A stretch of 64,000 nucleotides of DNA from Tricholoma matsutake (taxonomy: Eukaryota > Basidiomycota > Agaricomycetes > Agaricales > Tricholomataceae): assembly GCA_026075535.2 (NCBI GenBank), contig AP026549.1, forward strand, positions 7,750,001 to 7,814,000, given 5' to 3'. Under the pieces are notes generated by a model, which did no database searches, was not told the origin of the DNA, and worked only from the letters and a program-made list of their open reading frames with translations. The position numbers and the translations under genes were made by a program. Within the stretch, counting starts at the first letter, position 1. Each line of letters opens with the position of its first letter. Positions 10,968 to 20,575 of the stretch are shown here, piece by piece.

Positions 10968-12955
10968 AATCAGTTACAGTTACTTACTATACTGTTTGTA
11001 GATTACTCCTGTATCATCTAGGTATAGTAGTAATCCTAATTTAGTCTGTTATACAGACTGAGATTACTTGTGTATCATCTAGGTTGGATTTCTACAGGTT
11101 ATGGGCCACTTCTGTCACACATAGTGACAATAGAGATCCCTCCTAGCCACTTGATTGTTTGTATTTCATCATATTTTCATAAGTGGTCTGATCACAATCT
11201 TATCTTATCATGCACACATCGGCATATTGGGTGCGCTCAATCTCTTTGTGTCTCACTACTGCTCACCCTCTATCTAACCACCCTCTCTCACTTCCAAGTG
11301 TGACCCAGGGTTTCAACCTTAATACTAACACACCTGACATGGCTTCTGTTCCAGTGGCAGCATCTCTGTGCACCCTGTTACCTATGGAGTTAGCACACAT
11401 GTCATGCACATTGACATGCCCCCTCTTGACATTGGTGCAACACTGGCTTGCCAGCGTGTTGCTGCTGATATTGCCAAATTGCACATACCTCAACCATCTG
11501 CCCAACAAGCAACTCAGAAAGCACATACATGTTGGTGATGTGCATGGCCTGAGTGCCCAGGGAAGAAGTCCATCTGGGAATGCAAAAATCCTTGTCAGGA
11601 TTGTGGAAAGATAGATCAGTGCAAAGGTTGGAATCCCGATAGGTTGAAGTGACCATGTCATATGGGACTCATACCGCTTGGGTTCCTCTCTAGGTAGATT
11701 AGATTCAAAATAATGATCAGATTCATGTTCCTGTCTGATGCAATTGGCACCATATCTAAGCACTATCTAAGTGAGTATCAGTAGCACCTAACCAAAAATG
11801 GAGAAATTCCTCAAAAAAGGGACAATCTAATGGTATAGTAATTGAGTATTGGTGAACCAGCTCACACCTACTCACAAATGTGTGATCCTCCCCTCATACA
11901 GGGTAGTAGTAACCCTTGTGGAATGCTGTTGCATCATCTATCCCACTCCATCAAGCAACATTGAGTCCACAAGCTTCCCTCTTTCCTTTCCTTTTAGTGT
12001 GGTGGGAAACAGACATTTGTAGATTGCAGCTGCAAATTACCCTGGCTAATTTATGGCTAATTTGCTGGACTGCCAATAGGTTGAATATGTGGGTGAAAAT
12101 TAGGGCAAATTTGCCCTAACATTGCTGGGAAGAATAAATGGGCCCACATTGTATATCTACAACTGTACCCTCAAGTCAATAGAGTTGAAGGAATAAAGTA
12201 TCAGTGGTAGCTTCAGAGTGATGTTTTATTTGGATAGACTAATTTCAAATTTCATTGCATTCATGCCCCTGATATAATAATTGTGTCCAATGAGCTCAGG
12301 AAAATTCAAGCAACTCAAGCTATACCTCCAGGCTCTCCCTCTGGCTCTCCCTCTGGTGGACGCAGCAGACCAGGATGTCAAAATCAATCAGCTCTTGACC
12401 TTTTCAGTTGATGATAAATGGGTCCAAGATGTTGGTGAAGAAGGTCATTGCATCATGCTACAGCAGCAGAAGATCAAAGTGACAATGATAATGATGAGAA
12501 TGAGTGTTGACCCTGAAGCAGATCCATTGAGGTAGCTAGATGATGGCCTTCCAGACTTGAGTGAATTTGAGCACCATTACTTCAATCTTGGGGCCCAATT
12601 TGACATCAGTCACTACATTGACATCTTGGCAGATAGTGTGTCTGATGGTACTGGCACAGCACCCAGTGATTTTACCAGAAGTGTGCAGCTGTCAAGTGCA
12701 GGGAAGAACCATGGGAAGGACAAAGACTTGGAGGCTGGTGATTTTGCACCTTCAGATGATGAGTGGGGGGGATGGTCATAGAAAGGCGATGTAGAAAAGA
12801 ATGGGAATTGGCTAATTAGTGCAAATTTGCAGCAAAATAGATCCAAAATAGCTAATTTTCAATGTGAATTACAACAAGCTCTTTACACTGCCCCACATAT
12901 TCATGGTAGTCCCTGCTTCAGCCATTGTCCACCAAATGGCTTATTCCTGGCTATT
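10968..12955. other. No recognisable gene; repeat-derived sequence
   Basis: Open frames at 11210-11614, 12281-12535 and 12557-12781 are the longest. The last is acidic and Ser/Asp-rich but matches no family I know. Words such as CAAATTAGCC and GGGCAAATTTGCCC near 12000-12120 recur near 12800 and 15270-15350, which suggests ends of an unresolved repeat. Confidence 0.5.
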
Positions 12956-13216
12956 TCTCTTCCAGTAGGATTCCTGGTGGATTCCTGGTATAATCCTGGT
13001 AAATTGGGCTCTTCCTGGTACTATTCCAGGAATTCCCCAGGACTTGGACTATGAGTAATCCAGGAGGACAGACCAGGAATCCAGTAGGATTGAACCAGGA
13101 GTCCTTACTTACTAAGTACTAAGTAATAAAATAAATGACATGAGCCAGAATTGAACCCTAGGCATTAGATGACAGCATTTTAGCACAGCCAATATAACCA
13201 CTACACCACATAGACT
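12956..13216 (-). repeat. tRNA-derived SINE-like unit with CCTGGT-rich tail (minus)
   Basis: Read on the minus strand, 13216-13140 has an A-box-like TGGTGTAGTGG and a B-box-like GGTTCAATTCTG about 50 nt apart, the RNA polymerase III internal promoter layout. It is followed by an AT-rich stretch and then repeated GGATTCCTGGT words down to about 12956. The cloverleaf is imperfect, so this is a tRNA-derived repeat and not a tRNA gene. The twin unit at 14960-15270 points the other way. Confidence 0.5.
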
Positions 13217-13916
13217 TACAAGGTATGTCCACTCACTGCTCTAGGTACCATTGGGGCAGATGTGCATGACAAAGCACACAGCTGCATCATCAACACTGCC
13301 AGCTCATCATCCACCATCGCCACCACTCTCAACAACGATGCCACCTCCCTTCCACCGCCTCCCCTCCATCAACACCTGTCACCAGTGCTACTATGGCCAC
13401 CACCACCTCGTCTAATGCTGCCAATGGCCACATTTGAACAACCTCAGGCCCAAACAACAATGGATGTCCTTTGGGGAGCAGGTAATGTTTTTTACTTTTT
13501 TTTTATTGAACTAACTAATATTTTCTTTCCTTCTTTAGGTTCTAATTATATCATGACAACAAGACAACACCAAATGACAAATGAAGAACAGTGAATGAGC
13601 AACAGATGACAGACTACAAGCCACAAGTGACAAATGACAAATGACAAACAAAGAAACAGAGAATGATGACACAGAGAGGGAAGGCTGGGCTGTAAGTAAG
13701 TTTTTTTTCTCTTATTTTTTTGGTCACTGACAAAACATTTTAAGTACTAGCTACTGACTACAATGACAATGACAATGACTACCCAGACCCAGCCCCAAGC
13801 AGGATGACAGGCACAACCACAACACAATGACAAGCAGGCACAGCAATGAAGGGAGCACCTGGGACAGGGATGATGAGGACCATGGCCAGTACGGCAAAGA
13901 AGAGGACGGCAATGAC

Positions 13917-14033
13917 CAGGAGGAGCATGGCAACCAGGAGGAGCATGGCAACCAGGAGGAGCATGGCAACCAGGAGCAGCACAGCAACCAGGAGCAGCAC
14001 AGCAACCAGGAGCAGCACAGCAACCAGGAGCAG
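13917..14033 (+). repeat. 18-bp minisatellite, about six units
   Basis: The unit GAGCATGGCAACCAGGAG is repeated in tandem. The last three units carry the variant CAGCACAGCAACCAGGAG. The length is a multiple of three, so all frames stay open, which creates false long ORFs on both strands. Confidence 0.9.
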
Positions 14034-14487
14034 ACAGAAACTATGCCCAGGATGGCAACGATGAGGACAGAGACCATGAAGGCCCAGCAACCCAGCACAA
14101 CAGGGACAGGATGACAGGTATGACCTATGACCCACCACTGGTGCTGCGAGCAACTGCTTGCAGGGTGGAGGGGACAATGACACAGGAGTGCAAGGACCGA
14201 GGATGACAATGAAGGGATGAGGGATGGGGAAAGGACAACAACAAGGGGGAGGGGAAGGGTGACAATGAGGGGAGGACAATGAGGCAAAGGAGGGGGACGA
14301 TGACAATGAGGAAGGAAGACACCAATGCTGGCCCACAACAGGATGCAAAGCATGACAACAACAACAATGACAACAACAGGCACAACAGAGAGGGACAGCA
14401 GCTAGGGATGACAAGAACGAGACCAATGTGCCCAGGACAACCCACCAGAGGACGACACAGGCATGTCAACGCACCCAGGGGCTGCAT

Positions 14488-14858
14488 CCCCTCCCCTGCA
14501 TTTTGCATGGGGAGGGTTTTTTCTTTTCTTTTCATTTTGATTAATATTATTTCCCTCTCCCACATTTTGCATGGGTGAGGGGATACTTTTTGTTCATATT
14601 CTTGCCCTCCCCCTCATGCTGAATGTGGGGGTATTTAAATTTTTGTGTATATAATTGTTACGATTCCCCCCTTGCATTTGGTGCAAGGTTTATTTTTTTT
14701 TCATGTACCACCCACAACAATGGCACACCCACAACAACAACACACCCTGGACAATGCTGCATCCCCAGTCCCCTCCCCTGCATTTCGCATAGAGAGGGGT
14801 TTCATTATTATTTGTATTTCATATGATTTCTGCCCCCCCTCGTGCAAGACACGAGGGC
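14488..14858 (+). repeat. Row of six GC-rich hairpins, mostly followed by T-rich tracts
   Basis: Six inverted repeats occur in succession: about 14488-14516, 14553-14582, 14604-14631, 14667-14688, 14770-14799 and 14832-14858. Most have CCCCTCCCC on the left arm, GGGGAGGGG on the right, a small loop, and a T-rich run after. They are alike in design but differ in stem sequence. The function is unknown. Confidence 0.75.
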
Positions 14859-14959
14859 CATAGTTAGTTAATATTTTTGATCTTAATGAAATTGGCTTTC
14901 TCGAAGATAAACAAAAATTTGAGTTTGAGTTTGAATCATAAATAAACCTTAGAGTAGTA

Positions 14960-15270
14960 ACTTGTAATTCTCTGGTGGCTCAACTGGTTGAGCACACTTG
15001 TTTGGTTTGTCATGTGATCCTCAATTGTGAGGTCTAGAGTTCAATCCCTGCTCTGAACATATTTATTTTGTAGGCACTTTGTGAAATTCATGAAGTCCGA
15101 AGCACTTGAAACTTGTAAGATAGGGAATCCTGGTGAGTCCCGGTTGAGTCCTGGTTGAGTCCCACTGGATTCCTGGTGAATTCCTGGTGAGTCCTACTGG
15201 ATTCCTGGAGGATTCCTGGTCTTCCTGGTAGGACCAGGATTCCTCCAGGACTCTGTGGGGGAGTGTAAGT
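14960..15270 (+). repeat. tRNA-derived SINE-like unit with CCTGGT-rich tail (plus)
   Basis: A-box-like TGGCTCAACTGG at about 14973 and B-box-like AGTTCAATCCCTGC at about 15040, followed by an AT-rich linker and a tail of GGATTCCTGGT/GAGTCCTGGT repeats to about 15260. The layout mirrors the minus-strand unit at 12956-13216. A D-stem (GCTC/GAGC) forms but the T-stem is weak, so a tRNA-derived SINE is more likely than a tRNA. Confidence 0.5.
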
Positions 15271-15339
15271 TCAGATTACAACTGGCAAATTAGCCGAAAA
15301 TTAGACCTGCGAATTAGACCTACCGCAATATGCCGAAGC

Positions 15340-16074
15340 AAATTTGCTGGGCGAATTAGGCGCCAGAGCTGTTTCCCGCCACACTATTTCCTTTCCTTTT
15401 TCGATTTTCGATTCTATTTTTATTTATTTTCTAATATCATTGCCACAAACATCAGTATCGGGCCCTATAATCGGTGTCGGCATCGGTGTCGCCCAATTCG
15501 GCAACCGCTTATTCAACAATTTCAACGTGTGTAGTGTGTTCTGGTCTGTTGCAAGTCGAAGGCTACAGTTTACTTGAAAGTTGAATCCTTAACATACAAA
15601 AAACGCGGCCGCTGTCAAATCCCTAAGTTACAAAATATGCTTTGTGCAACAATAGCGTAATTCTCCTGACTAGTACTGGCTAGTACAGCACATGCATTTC
15701 GGAACACTTTCGATCCGCTACCTGTACACTTTTACGGTCTGCACCTACTCAATGCGTGAAAAATTGTTATGTCTCGCCGCCTTGCTGTTTCAGAACTACT
15801 CAATGGCTTGACCAACTCTTGAGTCGCTGGCATCAGAGAGAGCACCAGTCTATGTTCCGCTCCTGAATCACACTCGTTAATCGATTCATTGAGTATAAAT
15901 TTGAACGAGAACAACGAGACCATCGTATGTCAGAAGAGTTCAGTAGTAATACACACCGGGTACTACAACGTTCTGCAGAGCAAACGTCCTTATGAAATCC
16001 TCCCCACATGATTGAATATTCTCTTGCACAAGAGTGAGGATGTATGTGGCAGAGGAATCAGACCGTAAACTATT
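15340..16074. other. CpG-rich host island, left part, no gene recognised
   Basis: Base usage changes here: CG dinucleotides (including a NotI-type site near 15606) become frequent compared with the repeats around it. Open frames such as the minus frame at 15732-15923 are short and unmatched. Confidence 0.5.
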
Positions 16075-16645
16075 TTATAAGAAAGTAATATCCCAGTGGT
16101 TGAGCTCGTTCTGGATCCCACAAATAATAAGCATACTACAACAAAGTCGTACCGGATCCACTCACGCAATAAATGTCTCCGTTAGGCGCCTGCCACTGAT
16201 GGTACCCATCGCTCCGATCCTCGATCTGGTTGAATGTACTCGTAATGTATTTATCCATCTGCGGAGAAGGACGGACATCCACTTTGTATCCGTTGGTATG
16301 CGAATAAGCCCCATTACGATGCCCGACCTCCGTGCCGCCAGTAATAACGAGTGCGGGGACTCCCGAGGACCTCTTGAGGTTGATTATACCGGCGACAGTT
16401 CCGGAGAGAATACCCTGGTATGAGCAGCAGGTGGAAATACTCCTATATTTTCAATTTCGTAAGTTACAAAGAGTAGTAAATGAAGGAGCAACTCGCTTGT
16501 CGGTGCACCCGCCACTAGAGCGAGCAAGGATTCCAGCTGGAATGAGTCGAGACTCGGCTTGAGCCTGGGTGAGGGGGATTCCACTGGCGTTGGCGTACGT
16601 CGCGAATGCCAAGATGGCGAGCGCAGAGATGACCAGCTGCAGCAA
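16075..16645 (-). CDS. Secreted M15-like (D-Ala-D-Ala carboxypeptidase fold) protein
   Basis: The start at 16645 opens with a clear signal peptide (hydrophobic residues 2-20, cleavage likely after AYANA-type residues). After a first intron the body at 16166-16414 reads ILSGTV, then ITGGTEVGH and the metal-site motif YSHTNGYKVD, which fits the S-x-H-x-x-G-x(3)-D zinc motif of M15/hedgehog-type peptidases. A second intron (16111-16165, GTGAGT...CCAG) leads to a last exon with NHWDI, the family's C-terminal H-x-D motif, and TAA at 16075. Such small secreted proteins occur in mushrooms; their substrate is not settled. The first intron boundary is unclear: the best GT (16467) leaves the phase one base off, so an unusual splice site or a frameshift is possible. 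Confidence 0.65.
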
Positions 16646-17497
16646 AAATCAAATCAGAACCACGATTGATCAAGAGGCAGAGGTAATAAACCGTGACGCA
16701 CCTTCATTATTAACTGCAGACGTAGGAATTGAGTTGGTTGAGTGGATGTTAAGATTTCGCCCACTGCTCCGGTCATTTTATACCAGAACTGTAACCGCAG
16801 GGTTCAATGGAACGAGTAGTGCACATGATACCAGCCCGAGAAGCCTGACTCATCCAGCGTACTTCTCGGTTATCAGAAAGGTGAGGAAGTGGCTTCTGAC
16901 TGGAAACCTTTCTGCTAAGAGTTCACATCAGCGTCCTCAGAATCGCTTATCGAGTACACCCCGGCCTTGGTCGTCGTCCTGTTCTGCCTCGACAGCATTA
17001 CAATTCGACTAGCATGGGTGGACTGACTCGGAGAATAGTGCCCAATCGATAGCTTCTAGGGATGTCTTTCATGCGCGGTCCCGACTCGTGGTGTTCTAGT
17101 GAGGAAATCAATAGCTAATAGCTATATCGGATCACTTACTACTTCGTGTGTAAGCCAACGAAGGTGATATCCACGAACGGAATTGAAGTTATTGAACTGC
17201 CAGAACAAGATCTCAGTCGAAGAAGCGGCTTGCGCGTGATCGCCAATTCGCCGAAAACAGCAACACCGCAGTGAACGATCCACTCTTCGAAACCAAATAG
17301 AGCTGAGTAGAAGTGGGTCGATCCAATCCAGCAGGTTACTGCCCATAACAGGTCTGACGACCGTTGCAGGCGGCGTATCATCAAATGGATTGGCAGCGAA
17401 GATCTTAGAAGCGACTGAAATTGACCCAGCAGATTTTCCGGGTCATGTGATCTCGGAGATTTCCAATATATCAATATATCATGTGATTACGCTGACT
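16646..17497. other. CpG-rich host island, right part, no gene recognised
   Basis: It probably includes the upstream region of the minus-strand M15-like gene. Frames at 16569-17012 (plus) and 17122-17474 (minus) show no domain I recognise. The CpG-rich composition ends near 17500, where repeat DNA starts. Confidence 0.45.
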
Positions 17498-17564
17498 TCC
17501 GAAGCTCATTTCCTCAGACAAATGAATGTAATACTCAAACTCCAAAATATTGGTGAGGCATGTA

Positions 17565-18367
17565 AAAGACCGCAACTTCAACACACTATTACCGTGCCTA
17601 ACGACTGGCAAAACTTGTAAATTTGGTCATGTTTGTACTTTGATCTATTTTCAATGGGAAATCTTTTGCAAGCCATTCCTTAACAACCATGCTACATTTT
17701 TGCATGATTCTGCAATCTATTTTACACTACTAATTGAGCTCTAGAGTTCCACTCAGTCTATTCATTTTTTGGTTATCATCGGTGAAAGTTAGGCTGACCC
17801 CTGCCAATTATGTGTATGCTAGCAATATCTCAAGAATTAATGGTCAGAAAAATAAGCTGTGAAAGGGACGGTGTCAAGGATAATGTAGATAATGGTCCCT
17901 CTTGCAAAAAATGAGCCCTTGTGGCCAGTAGCTGGATGACAATGCCAAGTGTGTCACTTCCCAAAATGGCAATCACACTTCAAAGCAGCATTCAGCCACC
18001 ACAAGGGTTCATAACCTCAATGTTTTGCATGGAGTACCCTTACATTAGTTACCCTTGACACTGTACTGCCCTCAGCTCATCTTCTTGACCATTAATTCTT
18101 GAGCTATTGCTAGCATACACATAATTGGCAGGGGTCGGCCTAACTTTCACCAATGATAACCAAAAAATGAATAGACTGAGTGGAACTCTAGAGCTCAATT
18201 AGTAGTGTAAAATAGATTGCAGAATCATGCAAAAATGTAGCATGGTTGTCAAGGAATGGCTTGCAGAAGATTTCCCATTGAAAATAGATCAAAGTACAAA
18301 CATGACCAAATTTACAAGTTTTGCCAGTCGTTAGGCGTGGTAATAGTGTGTTGAAGTTGCGGTCTTT
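17565..18367. repeat. 803-bp near-perfect palindrome (foldback element)
   Basis: The arms start at AAAGACCGCAACTTC on both sides and stay highly similar for about 295 bp (17565-17860 and 18070-18367), with weaker symmetry further in. Terminal repeats this long recall foldback or MULE-type non-autonomous elements. The flanks do not show an exact duplication. The arms create mirror-image open frames at 17550-17744 and 18188-18451. Confidence 0.8.
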
Positions 18368-18659
18368 GGAAATGTCCAAAAACATTTTACCATGCACCAC
18401 ATCAGCAAAATCAAGGATCGACTTATTTGGCTTATTTGGCTTAAACCCCAATTAAGGGAATTAAGGGGAATTAAGGAAAATAAGTTCATTTTTTCCCTTA
18501 AAACTGATAACCGTTAAGCAGATATAATCAACCAAGTGGTATAAGCAACATGTAAGCAAATTAAGGCCGTAAGGAGGTAATCCCTCAAGGCCTTAAGGAC
18601 TTTTTCAAATTTTCTTCCAAGTCCCTCTCGGCATTTCCCGAAAATGGAAATTCAAACTC

Positions 18660-19680
18660 AGCATCACCAACATCACACATTGTTTGTGTTCAATCCACCG
18701 CTTCCGCTCCACACCTCTACACCACCATATCCATGCCAGCCAGAGCCACTAGTGACTGCAAGCAAGATTCATATTCTATGTATGTTGTAACAATGAGATG
18801 GCGCCAAGACACCCACGCCTAGGATGACGACCCAGGATGGGACCAGGAGAACCCACCGCTGCGATCCCCTGCTCGCAGGGTGGATGGAGGGATGAATGAC
18901 AAAGATGAAGATGAACCACGAGGGGGAGAGGATGATGATGATGAACGACAAACCACTACCACAGCACCTCTAACCACTGCGGCGAACAACTGCTCACGGG
19001 GTACAAATGGGGAGCAACAAGATGGGACGACAATGCCAGGGGACCAGGATGGAGAAGGGTATGAATGACACATGCGGCAAGGAGGAAGAGAATGGTGATG
19101 GGGCCAAAAAAAAACATCAAAAGGTGAGTTTTTTTTCTTTCCCCTTTTCTAATTTCATTTCCTTGTGGCTAACAACAAAAATTTTAGGTAGTGATTTTAC
19201 TATTGACAACGATGACAGGTGCCCCCTGATCAACCCCCACTACTGCTACAAGCCCCTGTTCGTGGGGTGGTTAGGTGGTAGCACGACCATATGCCCACAA
19301 GGAAGGCCACAAGGATGATGAGGTGACATGACAGCAGCACCCGCCGTAGCAAGTACCACGACACGAGGAACACCGCCACCCCTCACCCCCCATCATCTCC
19401 CTCACAGCAAGACAGGGTTTTTCGCTTTGTAGCATTGAGACAGCACGATGCCCAACCAGGACACCATAACGACAAACAGCATGCCACCAGCCACCAGCCT
19501 CGCAAGCAACCACTCAGGTGGATCGTGGGTGGAATGATGACAATGACAAGGCCACCATGATGATGGGGGAGCACCAATGATTGGGGGCAAAGGGGAACAT
19601 TTAGGACAGTGAAAAGGGGTGTCGAGTGGGGGTTGGGTAAACACATGGGAACGATGGGAGCAGGGATAAAACCGTAGTCA
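18660..19680 (+). repeat. Non-coding hairpin repeat family, copy 2
   Basis: It shares parts with 13220-14870: CCACC-GCTGCGA...TCGCAGGGTGG hairpin (about 18860-18893), GATGATGAT/GAACGAC-rich sequence, an intron-like box (about 19123-19187, GGTGAG..., T-rich, TTTTAGGTAG), and a second CCCCACT...GTGGGGTGG hairpin (about 19238-19277). Frames in it are low-complexity. Confidence 0.5.
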
Positions 19681-20575
19681 GCAATGTGCTTATATATATA
19701 TTATTCTTATTTTTTTGCTTAAACTGCTGCTTAAGTTTCCTTATTGACATGGCTAGGCAGCCCCCTAAGAGCCCAAAAGCGGTTTAAGAAGTGATATAAG
19801 CATGAATAAGGGGAATTTTGCTTAATTCAGGAAACGACCCTACTTATTCCAAGCAGAATTTCCTTAACAGCCATTTGCTTAATCTTCCTTAATTTCCACT
19901 TTAAGTGCAATAAGAGTGACATTAAGCATAATAAGTTAGTGTCAGATTTTCCTGATGCAATAGTTTGGAGTTTGAGTATTACATTCATTTGTCTATAGGT
20001 TTTGAGGAAATGAACTTAAGATTTTAACAAGGGGGCACCGGCATTGGAAAAAAACATGCAGTGTCAATTTTTTTCAAGGCCAGTTTAGCTGAACTAACTA
20101 ACTATGTAATCAGGCACATTTCCAAATATAGTAATACTATGATATCATTTCCATGCATGCTTTGCCTGCACCTCCCCAGATGCCTTGCAAGCCTCGCAAA
20201 CCCATCTCACTGGTGCCTGTTCAAGTTCCAGACACTGAAGATGATACTGTATAACAGGTGAGCTCACAATTATGGACTATCCTTTATATGGGAAGATAAA
20301 GCATACCCAACAAGTCTCACATCCAGCTTGCCGACATTGGATCGTGTCACCCAAGTTGACATTGGGATCCTCCACTATCTCACATAGGCATCCATTGAGG
20401 GTGCTAATCTGGCAAGGGGCCCTCTATGCCTCCCACATCCAGAATTCTCAACATTCCCATCATTGTTCACCTGGGCTCCCACAGCAGATGATATTCTGGC
20501 CATGTAAGTGGCTGATTGGCTACTCGGGACTTCAGTGCCTCCCTGTATTTTCAGGTCAGTACCAAGTTTGTAATA

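Larger units (their letters stand above)
13220..14870 (+). repeat. Non-coding hairpin repeat family, copy 1
   Basis: This stretch contains, in order, an intron-like box (13480-13539: GGTAATG..., T-rich tract, CTTTAGGTTCTAATTA), CAATGACAA-rich sequence, an 18-bp minisatellite, a CCACC...GCTTGCAGGGTGG hairpin (about 14132-14165) and a row of T-tailed hairpins (14488-14858). The same parts recur at about 18660-19680 and 57770-58900. The long minus-strand frames across 13751-14426 are low-complexity products of the repeats (Ser/Leu/Cys-rich) and are not called genes. Confidence 0.6.
17498..20016. repeat. Inverted-repeat-bounded composite block, 2.5 kb
   Basis: The left boundary (TCATTTCCTC, then AGACAAATGAATGTAATACT, about 17501-17550) is repeated inverted at about 19958-20013, so the block has terminal inverted repeats of about 40-55 bp. 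Inside are an 803-bp palindrome (17565-18367), AATTAAGG-rich zones at 18430-18600 and 19720-19940, and a copy of the hairpin repeat family (18660-19680). No transposase is present. Confidence 0.6.

Noticed and set aside
12557..12781. Acidic 74-codon frame as a gene
   Set aside because: No start context, neighbour or family support, and an overlapping frame of equal length is open.
13140..13216. Possible tRNA gene on the minus strand
   Set aside because: A and B boxes are present but anticodon and T stems do not pair well; better explained as a SINE head.
13751..14426. Two overlapping minus-strand frames of about 210 codons (Ser/Leu/Cys/Pro-rich)
   Set aside because: They are products of the 18-bp minisatellite and CA/GA-rich low-complexity DNA. 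Several frames on both strands are open for the same reason.
17439..17465. Conserved word shared with 850-875, possible regulatory site
   Set aside because: The match is inverted, short and lies at a repeat edge; a leftover repeat is simpler.
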